Assembly (NCBI GenBank): GCA_903970165.1
Contig: CAJCHZ010000009.1
Coordinates: 1-44,747 of the forward strand
DNA: 44,747 bases
Direction of reading: 5' to 3'
Source: Betaproteobacteria bacterium
Lineage (GTDB): Bacteria; Acidobacteriota; Terriglobia; Acidiferrales; UBA7541
In this document: positions 26,227 to 33,884 of the stretch, piece after piece
Layout: every line of letters begins with the position of its first letter
Position numbering within the stretch: the stretch's first letter is position 1
Notes under the pieces: model-generated
The model's input: the letters and a program-made list of their open reading frames with translations, nothing else
Databases searched by the model: none
Told to the model about the DNA's origin: nothing
Position numbers and translations under genes: made by a program

Positions 26227-26717
26227 CAACAACCCCTTTCAAAATAAATCCGTTTACGACGATGGCGATGGCGCGATTTAGGAAATTAATGTTCTTCGGC
26301 GCGTTGTCGCGGCAACGAAGAAGAGTTTGCGAATCCCGAATGCTGCAAAAAATCCGTAGGACCAAAGCCGTCGAATGAAGGAGAAATGTGACGCAAGGTC
26401 CTGGTACATAGGGCGCGAGAAACAACTCGAACAAAGCGCGCGCTTAAACGAATGTGAAACCCTCCAGAACAAATCCCCGATGCACCAGTGGGAGTTAGGC
26501 TAGCGTCCGAGTCGGAGAAGTGTCAAGACAAAAGTGGAGTTTGGAAAGAGCGTTGGTGGAAAACTTTGGCCGAAAGTTTCGGTATTTTCACGCATTCAAA
26601 ATTTCGATGATTGGAATGGCGAGAGAAAGGAATTCCCACGCAGGAGAGGTGTGCCATGAGAGTTGGTCAGGAAGAAGCAGGATAAGATGGAAATGGAGAT
26701 CGCTATAATCGGCGGCC
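26227..26717. other. Divergent promoter region, about 490 bases
   Basis: This stretch separates the start of the second TonB receptor gene (minus) from the CoA-transferase gene (plus) and must hold both promoters. It is less GC-rich than its neighbours. Short open frames are present but none looks coding. A local inverted repeat, GTTGTCGCGGCAAC around 26302-26315, is a possible binding site or hairpin. I could not fix promoter elements with confidence. Confidence 0.45.
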
Positions 26718-27920
26718 ATGAGCACTAAAGACATTTTGGATGGCGTGCGGGTTGTGGAGCTGAGCGAGGCGCTGGCGGGACCGTATTGCGCGATGCTGCT
26801 CGGAGATTTTGGGGCCGAGGTGATCAAGATCGAGAGGCCTGGAACGGGAGACCAGTCGCGCAGGTGGGGACCGCCGTTTGTGCAGGGGGAGTCAGCGTAT
26901 TTTCTGGGGACGAACCGAAACAAGCGTTCTGTGGCGCTGAGCTACGATGATGAGCGCGGGGCAGAGGCGGTGAGGAAACTCGTGGGAGCGGCGGATGTTT
27001 TTGTGGTGAATCAGCCTTCTTTGGCTTCTTTACAGAAGCGCGGGATTGATTTTGCTTCTGTAAGCGAAAAGAATCCGCGCGTCATTTATTGCAGCATTAC
27101 CGGATATGGATTCACAGGACCGAAAGCGGGGCGGCCGGCGTATGACGTGCTGGCGCAGGCGGAAGCTGGCGTGATGAGTTTTACCGGCGAGCCAGACGGA
27201 GGGCCAATGCGGTATCCGATTGCCATTGCGGACATGACTTGCGGGTTGTACGCGGCGATGGGCATTTTGGGAGCGCTTTATGCGCGGGAAAAGACCGGCC
27301 GGGGGCAATTTTTGGATATGGCACTGTTCGATGCGCAATTGACATGGCTGGCGAATGTGGGGAGCAATTATTTGAATGCTGGCGAGGAGCCACGGCGGTG
27401 GGGGAATGCGCATCCGAGCATCGTGCCTTATGAGGTATTTCGAGGCGGTGATGGAAAGTTCTTTGTGCTGGGAGTGGGGACCGAGCCGATTTGGAAGAAG
27501 TTTTTGCGGATGATGGGCATGGAGGACGGGCTCGGAGAGGATGCGCGATTTCAGACGAACGCTTTGCGGACAACGAACCGTGCAGAGCTGATTAAGATTT
27601 TGCAGAAGAGGTTTGAGGAGCGGGCGGCGGTGGCTTGGCTGGAGGAGTTTACTGCGGCGGGGATTCCTGCGGCATCGATTCATACGGTAAAAGAGGCGTT
27701 GAGAGATGCGCAGACGATTGCGCGTGGGATGATTGTGCAGATGGAGCATCCGGCGCTGGGAATGGCGCGGAGTATTGGGAATCCGATTCAATTTTCGGAG
27801 ACACCGGTGAGTTATCGTTTGCCGCCGCCGCTGCTGGGCGAACATACAGAAGCGGTTTTGCGGGAGTTGGGTTATTCGGAAGAGGATGTGCGGAGGATGT
27901 CGAGAGCAGCGGCGGTATGA
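26718..27920 (+). CDS. Family III CoA-transferase (CaiB/BaiF type)
   Basis: The protein has 400 residues, the normal length for the family. It opens with the family signature VVELSEALAGPYCAMLLGDF and GAEVIKIERPGTGD. The catalytic aspartate is expected to be Asp172 in AIADMTCGLYAAMG. The enzyme class moves coenzyme A between carboxylic acids through an aspartyl-CoA thioester intermediate; examples are formyl-CoA:oxalate, carnitine and succinyl-CoA-dependent transferases. The acid substrate cannot be told from sequence. Codon third positions are strongly G-rich (GAGGAG, GCGGCG runs), unlike the C-rich plus-strand genes at 11-21 kb. It stands alone, divergent from the TonB receptor and convergent with the CHAT gene 22 bases downstream. 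Confidence 0.92.
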   Translation: MSTKDILDGVRVVELSEALAGPYCAMLLGDFGAEVIKIERPGTGDQSRRWGPPFVQGESAYFLGTNRNKRSVALSYDDERGAEAVRKLVGAADVFVVNQPSLASLQKRGIDFASVSEKNPRVIYCSITGYGFTGPKAGRPAYDVLAQAEAGVMSFTGEPDGGPMRYPIAIADMTCGLYAAMGILGALYAREKTGRGQFLDMALFDAQLTWLANVGSNYLNAGEEPRRWGNAHPSIVPYEVFRGGDGKFFVLGVGTEPIWKKFLRMMGMEDGLGEDARFQTNALRTTNRAELIKILQKRFEERAAVAWLEEFTAAGIPAASIHTVKEALRDAQTIARGMIVQMEHPALGMARSIGNPIQFSETPVSYRLPPPLLGEHTEAVLRELGYSEEDVRRMSRAAAV

Positions 27921-27942
27921 GGATTTTTTATCCGGATAGCAA

Positions 27943-30411
27943 TCAAGAGCCGGCGTAGAGCTGGAAGGGGCCCCAGTAGTAAGGCTTTTTGAAGACGCCG
28001 CCGGAACGCAGGAGCGAAAGCTTGGCGTCGCGGAGAGCGGAGGCGGGATCCTGGCCCTGGCTTAGACCACGGTAAAAAGCGTCCATAAGTTGAGATGTGG
28101 ATGGCGCGTTGCTCACTTCCCAGAGGGCCCCGATGACATGGTGCGCACCGGCTCGCAGAAAAGCCCAGGAGAGGCCGACCAGACCTTCGCCGGAATAAGC
28201 GCGGTTTCCTGAACCGTTGCAGGCAGAGATGGTCACGAGCTCGGCGTTCAAATGACGAGTGACGATGTCGCGTGCGTAAAGCTTATAGCTGTCACTTGCG
28301 GGGTCTTTGCTCAAGATGACGGCGGATTCGAGAGGCCGCGTGCGGCTTGCGGTGCCGTGCGTAACGAAATGGAGATAGGCGTAACGCTCCGGGTTGCTGC
28401 CAAGGTAGGCGCTGGGCGTGGCTTGCTCGCCTTTGAGGACGGTGCGATTCGAGTCGGCGAAATAGCGCTCAACGCTTTGCATTTCGTCTTCGGCCTGAGG
28501 CAGCTTTTCGAAATCTTTGGCGGCTTGGAGCGCGTCGCCGACGAGCAGTAGATTTTTCTGCTTGGGGAGCGGGCGGCTGGCCCCGGAGGCGAGGAGGGAG
28601 AGCGAGCCGGCGGTCGTGAGGCTGACGTCTTCGATCCAGAAGTGAGGCTGAGGGGACGGCACAATCAGGGTTTCAAAATTCAGCGAATAGAGGCTGCCAT
28701 CCGGAAGGAGAATGACGCGAGAATTTTGCGGGATTAGCCTTTGCGTCGGCGCGACGAGGAGAGCGTAGAGTTTTTCGCCGGCAGCTTGATCCGTTTTCGC
28801 CACATCCCTGGATGCTGCAACTCCTTCTCGATACGATTTCACCGCCGGATCAATTTCCGATGCGGCGGGAATCGGGAGGCAGGCCGTTTTCGCCGGGGTG
28901 ATGACCCAAAGATAGGAGTGTTTTTCTCCCATCCAATAAAAAAGAAGCGTTGCATTGAGCTTTCGCGCGAGTTGCTGCGGTTGAAGATTCTTCGCGGATA
29001 CGCGCGGGGCTTTCTCCATGGTTCCAAGTCCCTCGGCAAGAGTCCGCGCTCTGCTCAGTTCGGCTTGCATCAGGGCATCCGCGAATCTGCCACGGCGTAT
29101 GAGAAACTCGATGTACTGGTCATAGACGGCGATACCGCTCGACAGAAAACTCAAACGCAGCTCATCGTGATCGATTGACTTACGGGCCCTTTCGATGGTG
29201 TCAATCGCGCTGAGATAGTGGCGTTCGACTTCCGCAAACTGGCTCTGGCCATCTCGTATGCGGGCAAGGCCGGCTTCAGCCTCCCACCGCAGCTTCGGTC
29301 CGGCATTTGGATCGGAGAGAACCTGCTGGAAGAGTGACTCCGCATTGGAAAAACGGGATTGCGCCACGGCGATTTCTCCGGCGAGTGTCAGCGTATCGTC
29401 GTAGGCGCCGCCCTGATCATTTATGTTCGTTTCAAGCGCTATGGCCTCTTGAATGTATTGCTGCGCGTCGGAGAGACGATTATTGCGGAGCATGATTTCT
29501 GCCAGAGCGTGGAGGCAAGCCAAGCTCGTTTGTGCGTCTTTGCGTTCTTTTGCCTGTTGAAGTGTGGTCAGGGCAAGTTTTTCGCCGGCAGAATAGTCGC
29601 GAAGGAACATGTATGCAGTGGCCACGCCGGAAAACCAGTAATCTGAATAACCGGCCATTCCGTTTCTTGCCGAGGCCTCGGCAGCCTGTTTGTAGAAGTC
29701 CAGCGAGGCTTCAAAATCCCCTAGTTCTCCGTAGCCCCAGCCGAGGTTGCCGAGAATGGTTGCAGTGTTTCCACGCATTTGCAGCGCTTCGGAAAGGTCA
29801 AGCGCGGCGTGGTTAAGGTCGAGGGCTTCATCAAAATGCTTTTTAATCGTAGCAAATCGTGCTGTGTCGGCCAGGGCGTTGGCTTCCACATCCCGCAGGG
29901 AGTTGCGGCGAGCGAGAGACAGCGCGATCCGATAATCTTCTTCCGCTTTTGAAAGCTCTCCTTCATTGACCCGGAGACCACCTCGAGCAAGCAAGAATTG
30001 CGCAACGTACGTGGGAGGCAAAGAGGCGAGGAGATTCTCCGCTTGGGCGAAGTCCTTTTCGGCTGCCTTAAGGTCATGCATGCAGCGATGCGCAATACCG
30101 AGATAGAGTTCGCGCTGTTCGGGAACATCCGTCATCACCAGTTCGGGGGGGACTTCGGGTTTAAGAAGAGATACGGTTTCGTCGCACTGCGAGCGAGAAA
30201 CGAGAATGCGCGCCTTGAGAATTAGAAAACGCCAATCCCACTCGACGCTTCGGCTTCCGTATCGCCGGCGGGCGACATCAACATCCGCCAATGTCGAGTT
30301 GAATTCGCCGTGGTCTACATGTTGTTTTATGGTCGTGTAGGCGGTTTGGGGCGAGCCACAAGCCGCCGATAATAAGCAGAGCAGGAATAAGGCAAAAGGT
30401 GAAAACCGAAT
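27943..30411 (-). CDS. TPR-CHAT domain lipoprotein (caspase-like peptidase)
   Basis: The likely mature frame encodes 822 residues. It begins with a lipoprotein signal (RFSPFALFLLCLL then the lipobox SAAC). Tetratricopeptide-like helical repeats occupy about 30-470 (for example GNTATILGNLGWGYGELGDF). A CHAT domain fills about 540-822, with catalytic His685 (LHFVTHGT) and Cys731 (ISACNGSG) both present, followed by GEGLVGLSWAFLRAGAHHVI. CHAT proteins are clan CD cysteine proteases related to separase/caspases, often acting on partner proteins brought in by TPRs. The start is odd: the frame is open to a TTG at 30651, but that part overlaps the upstream gene; no ATG/GTG/TTG lies just before the signal peptide, and ATT 30411 is the best-placed codon. 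It is last in a sigma/anti-sigma operon. Confidence 0.87.
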   Translation of the reverse strand: MRFSPFALFLLCLLSAACGSPQTAYTTIKQHVDHGEFNSTLADVDVARRRYGSRSVEWDWRFLILKARILVSRSQCDETVSLLKPEVPPELVMTDVPEQRELYLGIAHRCMHDLKAAEKDFAQAENLLASLPPTYVAQFLLARGGLRVNEGELSKAEEDYRIALSLARRNSLRDVEANALADTARFATIKKHFDEALDLNHAALDLSEALQMRGNTATILGNLGWGYGELGDFEASLDFYKQAAEASARNGMAGYSDYWFSGVATAYMFLRDYSAGEKLALTTLQQAKERKDAQTSLACLHALAEIMLRNNRLSDAQQYIQEAIALETNINDQGGAYDDTLTLAGEIAVAQSRFSNAESLFQQVLSDPNAGPKLRWEAEAGLARIRDGQSQFAEVERHYLSAIDTIERARKSIDHDELRLSFLSSGIAVYDQYIEFLIRRGRFADALMQAELSRARTLAEGLGTMEKAPRVSAKNLQPQQLARKLNATLLFYWMGEKHSYLWVITPAKTACLPIPAASEIDPAVKSYREGVAASRDVAKTDQAAGEKLYALLVAPTQRLIPQNSRVILLPDGSLYSLNFETLIVPSPQPHFWIEDVSLTTAGSLSLLASGASRPLPKQKNLLLVGDALQAAKDFEKLPQAEDEMQSVERYFADSNRTVLKGEQATPSAYLGSNPERYAYLHFVTHGTASRTRPLESAVILSKDPASDSYKLYARDIVTRHLNAELVTISACNGSGNRAYSGEGLVGLSWAFLRAGAHHVIGALWEVSNAPSTSQLMDAFYRGLSQGQDPASALRDAKLSLLRSGGVFKKPYYWGPFQLYAGS

Positions 30412-30413
30412 GC

Positions 30414-31181
30414 CTAATGGAGGGGCGGAACAGGTTGCCCGTTGGTGCCGCCCTGGCCCCCACTTCCACCACCGCCATCGGGCGAGCCCAGCTTGAATTT
30501 CAGCATGGTCAGCGTGATGTTGCCGGGGGTGGCGAAGATTTCGGCCAAGGAAAGTTCGCCAAAATGCGGAACTTCGATGATATGGCCTTCGACTTTGACA
30601 CCCGCGTCCTTCAGAGCCGGGGGTATCTCGATTTTTTCCACGAGTGAACAATGGGCCGCTCCGTCAACGACGGTAGTGTGGGGCTTCTTGCTGCGCTTGA
30701 GATTATCCGCCAATTCGGCGAAATTGTTCGAATTAACCAAGAGATCGTGGCGCAATATCACCTTGATTTCGTAGCCGCCCAGGCGAAAATCATCGAAGTG
30801 GCTGCCCAGCGCGATGATATGGCTTTCCCTGTTCTTCTTATCGCTGACGTACCGGCCGGTAAGCCGGCAAACGATCTTTTCCACGGTGAGAAAATCGAGA
30901 AGGTTCAAGCCGGCGAGGACAGCCGTAACGCTGGTAGTGACGATGGTAGGCTGTTCCCAGCTTCCTGAAACATGCGTTTCCCCAAGCTTAAAGGAAACCA
31001 ATCGCGACTCAACGAAGCTATCCACCCGCGAGTGTGCGAAGCCGCCAGTCGAAGGCAGCGCAGTAGCCGCCTGCGCCGGAATGGGCACATCCGCGGGACG
31101 ATTGAAATGGGCGCTGAATGCGTGACCGTAGGCGTGAAAATGATAGGGAATATTCTTCTTTGGGTCTAGATCTTGAGCCAT
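30414..31181 (-). CDS. Protein of unknown function in the sigma/CHAT operon
   Basis: The protein has 255 residues. It has no signal peptide; it starts MAQDLDPKKNIPYHFHAYGH and ends in a glycine-rich, low-complexity tail (GGGGSGGQGG, then PVPPLH). The middle is beta-rich with a pattern (QAATALPSTGG; TTSVTAVLAGLNLLDFLTVE; DVNSNNF-like segments; then a C-terminal HIIEVPHFGELSLAEIFATP) that loosely recalls choice-of-anchor-P-type surface proteins, but the absence of a signal peptide argues against simple equivalence. I do not assign a function. It lies 45 bases after the anti-sigma gene, and its TAG (30414-30416) is only two bases before the presumed start of the CHAT lipoprotein, so it may be its partner or substrate. 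Confidence 0.7.
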   Translation of the reverse strand: MAQDLDPKKNIPYHFHAYGHAFSAHFNRPADVPIPAQAATALPSTGGFAHSRVDSFVESRLVSFKLGETHVSGSWEQPTIVTTSVTAVLAGLNLLDFLTVEKIVCRLTGRYVSDKKNRESHIIALGSHFDDFRLGGYEIKVILRHDLLVNSNNFAELADNLKRSKKPHTTVVDGAAHCSLVEKIEIPPALKDAGVKVEGHIIEVPHFGELSLAEIFATPGNITLTMLKFKLGSPDGGGGSGGQGGTNGQPVPPLH

Positions 31182-31226
31182 CGGGGGGACGCCTCGGCTT
31201 GGATTTGGAGTCTAGATTTTAGTCAC

Positions 31227-31931
31227 TTATCGCTTAAATTCAACACTAAAGGTGAACCGCTGAACTTCGTCGGCGTTTGCTTTTGGATTGTTGGCATCGT
31301 CGCCGGCGAAGAAGACAAGGCTGTACTTGCCAGGGCTGTCTACACTGCGGACGGGCAAGTGTACGGTCTGGTTCGTGTTGTCGCCGCCGAGAGAGCCTTG
31401 CATTACCGAGCGGCCAGACTCGTCCTGAAGCTGAAACGTATACGAACTAGAGGTGCGGGCCGGAGTAAAGTCGAAGTTAAGAAGGAAACCTTCGCCCGGG
31501 TGGACGGAAACTTTTGTGCGTGCGGGGCCAGAGTCGCCGCCGCGGACGCTTCCTGCCACGTCCACAGAAGTGCCGATGATCTGGGCTGATTGTGAGACCG
31601 CCGAGTGCCTGAGTTGCGGAATCGTCACGCCGTTCTGATAGCCAATGAGGAGCATGAGGGCGGCAAAGACGGGGACCGCAAAGGCTGGCCGAAGCCAGCC
31701 AAACCAACCGCCTCGCGACGGAACAAGTCTTGTGACATCAGCGGCTTGCGAAGCTTTTTCGCGAAAGACTTGCCGCGTGCTCTCTATAAAGGCAGCGGTG
31801 GCCCTGAGTTCTTCGGCGCACAAGGGACAGTCGAAGTAATGCTCTTCGTACGCTTCGAGCTCATCCGGAGTCAGTTCCCGGAGAAGATACTTTTCGACGG
31901 CTTGCAGCCGCAGAGCTTCGTTATGGTTCAT
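31227..31931 (-). CDS. Zinc-finger anti-sigma factor, membrane-anchored
   Basis: The protein has 234 residues. The N-terminal zinc-finger motif is in LTPDELEAYEEHYFDCPLCA (His-x3-Cys-x2-Cys, residues 31-38), as in ZAS-type anti-sigma factors. A membrane helix follows at about 84-101 (FAVPVFAALMLLIGYQNG). The outside part, about 100-234, is beta-rich (SVHPGEGFLLNFDFTPARTS; GKYSLVFFAGDD) and resembles no sensor I know. It is 42 bases downstream of the sigma factor gene and should hold that factor at the membrane until a signal arrives. The TPR-CHAT protease in the same operon could be part of the signal path, though this is inference. Confidence 0.85.
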   Translation of the reverse strand: MNHNEALRLQAVEKYLLRELTPDELEAYEEHYFDCPLCAEELRATAAFIESTRQVFREKASQAADVTRLVPSRGGWFGWLRPAFAVPVFAALMLLIGYQNGVTIPQLRHSAVSQSAQIIGTSVDVAGSVRGGDSGPARTKVSVHPGEGFLLNFDFTPARTSSSYTFQLQDESGRSVMQGSLGGDNTNQTVHLPVRSVDSPGKYSLVFFAGDDANNPKANADEVQRFTFSVEFKR

Positions 31932-31973
31932 GTTTGGCTTCCGAATAGTAGTGTATGGAGGGCCCGGAACGTT

Positions 31974-32582
31974 TCATGGCTCACTTGGGGGGGCTTTGGA
32001 GGGAAGTTTTCCAGAGAGTGGGACCCTGTCTTTCTCATACAAAAGCCTGAACTTATCCTTGGCGCGGTGCAGCAAAACCCGGAAATAGTCACGGTCTACC
32101 CCAAAAAGGCGGCAAACCTCGTCTTTGTCCTTTTCTTCGAGGAAAAAGGCGCGAAGAAGGTCGCGGTCCTTCTTAGGGAGGGCCTCGATGACCTGATGGA
32201 CGCGTTCTTTCGTCTGTTTGGTGACCAGGAGTCCATCCAAGTCCATGGATGGGTCGGGTTTCTCAAAATGAGTATCCTCGAGAGGGCGAATGCGATTTGA
32301 GGAACGATAAAATTCCATCAGAACGTTGTTGCAGATAGAGTTGACGAAGGCGCCGAAACGCTCCGGCTGGCGCACGCCATCCTTATCCTTATTCCGCAGC
32401 GCGGCCAAGACCCTTATATAGGTCTCCTGACGAAGGTCCTCGACGGTCTCCGAAGCAAGCATCCTGGCGCGCAGCTTGATCCTCAGAAGCTGATCAAAGT
32501 AGGCCACAAAATGCTGTTCCGTCGGAAGGTCTCCCTCGCGGAGGCGCTCAACGTATTCCCTGGTGAATGCGAAGAGTTCCAC
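31974..32582 (-). CDS. RNA polymerase sigma factor (sigma-70 family, ECF-like)
   Basis: From GTG 32582 the product has 202 residues. Region 2 is at about 10-80 (YVERLREGDLPTEQHFVAYF; SETVEDLRQETYIRVLAALR; FGAFVNSICNNVLMEFYRSS). Region 4 is at about 120-185 (VIEALPKKDRDLLRAFFLEE; KDEVCRLFGVDRDYFRVLLH). The frame is open to ATG 32927, which would add 115 residues of arginine/glycine-rich sequence unlike any sigma factor. GTG 32582 has GAGGG five bases upstream, so I choose it with moderate certainty. The gene heads the minus-strand operon with the anti-sigma, unknown and TPR-CHAT genes. It diverges from the small gene at 32933. Confidence 0.85.
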   Translation of the reverse strand: MELFAFTREYVERLREGDLPTEQHFVAYFDQLLRIKLRARMLASETVEDLRQETYIRVLAALRNKDKDGVRQPERFGAFVNSICNNVLMEFYRSSNRIRPLEDTHFEKPDPSMDLDGLLVTKQTKERVHQVIEALPKKDRDLLRAFFLEEKDKDEVCRLFGVDRDYFRVLLHRAKDKFRLLYEKDRVPLSGKLPSKAPPSEP

Positions 32583-32932
32583 GTAGCCCTCGAATTGATT
32601 GGGGAGGAGTATAGCCGCGACACCGGACGGGAGCAATGATTCCCGTATTGAAACAAGCGATGAAACGGAATGGCTGCCTGGCTCACTAACCCGTTGTAGG
32701 AAGCCAACGTAAAGGTTGAGCTCCTTCTGCGATGGGACGTTACCCTGTCCCCCGCGTGTCCCACCAGGGCGCATCTGCGTTGGACCTGGACCGGCAAGGA
32801 TGCGCCTCCCCCCCCTCAGGGAGGACGAGTGGATTTGGAGGTTCCGTGTCACGATTGCTGCAACACCCCAGTTTTTCTTCGATCCGTTCACGAAATTTCG
32901 AAAAACAACCCCCCAACGACCGAACACTTGCC
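32583..32932. other. Divergent spacer upstream of the sigma factor gene
   Basis: If the sigma factor starts at 32582, these 350 bases are non-coding and carry the promoters of the sigma/CHAT operon and of the small plus-strand gene at 32933. An open frame of the sigma gene extends through the whole stretch, so an alternative is a longer sigma protein. GC-rich tracts (CCCCCCC near 32809-32816 and 32910-32914) are visible. Confidence 0.4.
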
Positions 32933-33337
32933 ATGAAAGGCGACGCCGCGAAGATCACGGCGCTGCACATCGAATTTGTGGCCAAGCCTAACGAAGCTCA
33001 CAAAGTGCATGCGGCTTTGCCGCCCGCAATCAATGGCGCTCTCGGAGGAGTCGCCGGGTTTGCGGGAAGCCTGGTGATGATCTCGAACTATGAAGCGCGG
33101 CTGGTAACCGTTGTCACATTGTGGAGCGGAGAGGATCAGAGACAGCGCTGCGAGGAGAATGTGAAGTGGGTGCGCGCGTTGCTGGCACCTTATCTGGACC
33201 GCTGCCTTCGCATGCAGACGTTAGCGGCCTATGTTCCATTGGAAAAACCACTTTCGGGGGAGTTTAAGCAACCACAGCCGGAAGAGACACTAGCCATGGC
33301 GCAGAACGAAGGAGTGGCTAATATTTACGTGGCTTGA
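32933..33337 (+). CDS. Small conserved hypothetical protein, possible ABM-like ferredoxin fold
   Basis: From ATG 32933 the protein has 134 residues. Predicted order is strand (ITALHIEFVAKPN), helix (EAHKVHAALPPAINGAL), strand (FAGSLVMISNYEARLVTVVT), helix (EDQRQRCEENVKWVRALLAP), strand (QTLAAYVP), like a dimeric alpha-beta barrel of the antibiotic-biosynthesis-monooxygenase type. No catalytic residue stands out. The C-terminal 35 residues are polar. It is divergent from the sigma/CHAT operon and followed by a strong hairpin. The frame extends upstream to 32732, but ATG 32933 is where the folded part begins. Function unknown. Confidence 0.72.
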   Translation: MKGDAAKITALHIEFVAKPNEAHKVHAALPPAINGALGGVAGFAGSLVMISNYEARLVTVVTLWSGEDQRQRCEENVKWVRALLAPYLDRCLRMQTLAAYVPLEKPLSGEFKQPQPEETLAMAQNEGVANIYVA

Positions 33338-33348
33338 GAATTGGTTGA

Positions 33349-33381
33349 GCAGGATTCGTCAGTAGAATGACGAACTCCTGC
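33349..33381 (+). terminator. Long hairpin after the small ABM-like gene
   Basis: GCAGGA-T-TCGTCA (33349-33361) pairs with TGACGA-AC-TCCTGC (33368-33381) around loop GTAGAA: twelve paired bases with one internal mismatch/bulge. It is 11 bases after the stop codon at 33337. There is no T run, so it may act as an mRNA 3' stabiliser or a factor-dependent terminator. Confidence 0.45.
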
Positions 33382-33476
33382 CGACAACAGCTGGATGCCC
33401 TCGCAACATCCAACCTGGCCTGGGGTTATATAAGATAAGGATAAGTGCGAGGGGCAAGAATGCTCGGAGGGCCGAG

Positions 33477-33881
33477 TTGGGGGTTATGTCAAAGATGCTG
33501 GAGGAAAAAATCTGTGCGGTGGATTTTTGTGAAGGAGCCGGCGTGGCTGAGCTGGCGCAACAGAATTTTTGCGTAAAGCACTTCATCGAACTGTGCTACG
33601 AGAACCTGCAGAGGATTGATCCGAGAGGCCAGCAACTGGGGCGCATCCCGCTCGATATGGCTTCGCTGCGGGGGTTTGTCGAAGAGTGTTCCAGAAGGGC
33701 CCTGGATGTGGCTTTGCGTTGCGAAAGCCTCGACAATTTGCAGCGGGGCCGATTGTTGGACATTCTTTTGTGGGCCGGAGAACTGTTTCTTTTGTTGCGC
33801 GCGCCGAACCGCGGATTTGCCGACTCGGTCTTGCATGAGCATGACCCCTTGCTCGCGCGGCTGGCGGCCCGCCATTTCTGA
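33477..33881 (+). CDS. Small cysteine-containing hypothetical protein, possible zinc site
   Basis: The product has 134 residues. The first third holds a possible metal site: Cys13-x4-Cys18, then Cys32-x2-His35 (KICAVDFC ... NFCVKHF). The rest is helical (SLRGFVEECSRRALDVALRC; LQRGRLLDILLWAGELFLLL) and ends in LLARLAARHF. TTG 33477 is chosen because GGAGGG (33466-33471) lies five bases upstream; ATG 33486 would put it 14 bases away. The two candidates differ by three residues. It converges on the S9 peptidase gene, three bases apart. No function is recognised. Confidence 0.72.
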   Translation: MGVMSKMLEEKICAVDFCEGAGVAELAQQNFCVKHFIELCYENLQRIDPRGQQLGRIPLDMASLRGFVEECSRRALDVALRCESLDNLQRGRLLDILLWAGELFLLLRAPNRGFADSVLHEHDPLLARLAARHF

Positions 33882-33884
33882 GAA

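Noticed and set aside
32583..32927. N-terminal 115-residue extension of the sigma factor
   Set aside because: The extension is Arg/Gly-rich and unlike sigma factors; GTG 32582 has a suitable ribosome binding site. Kept as an alternative in the feature text.
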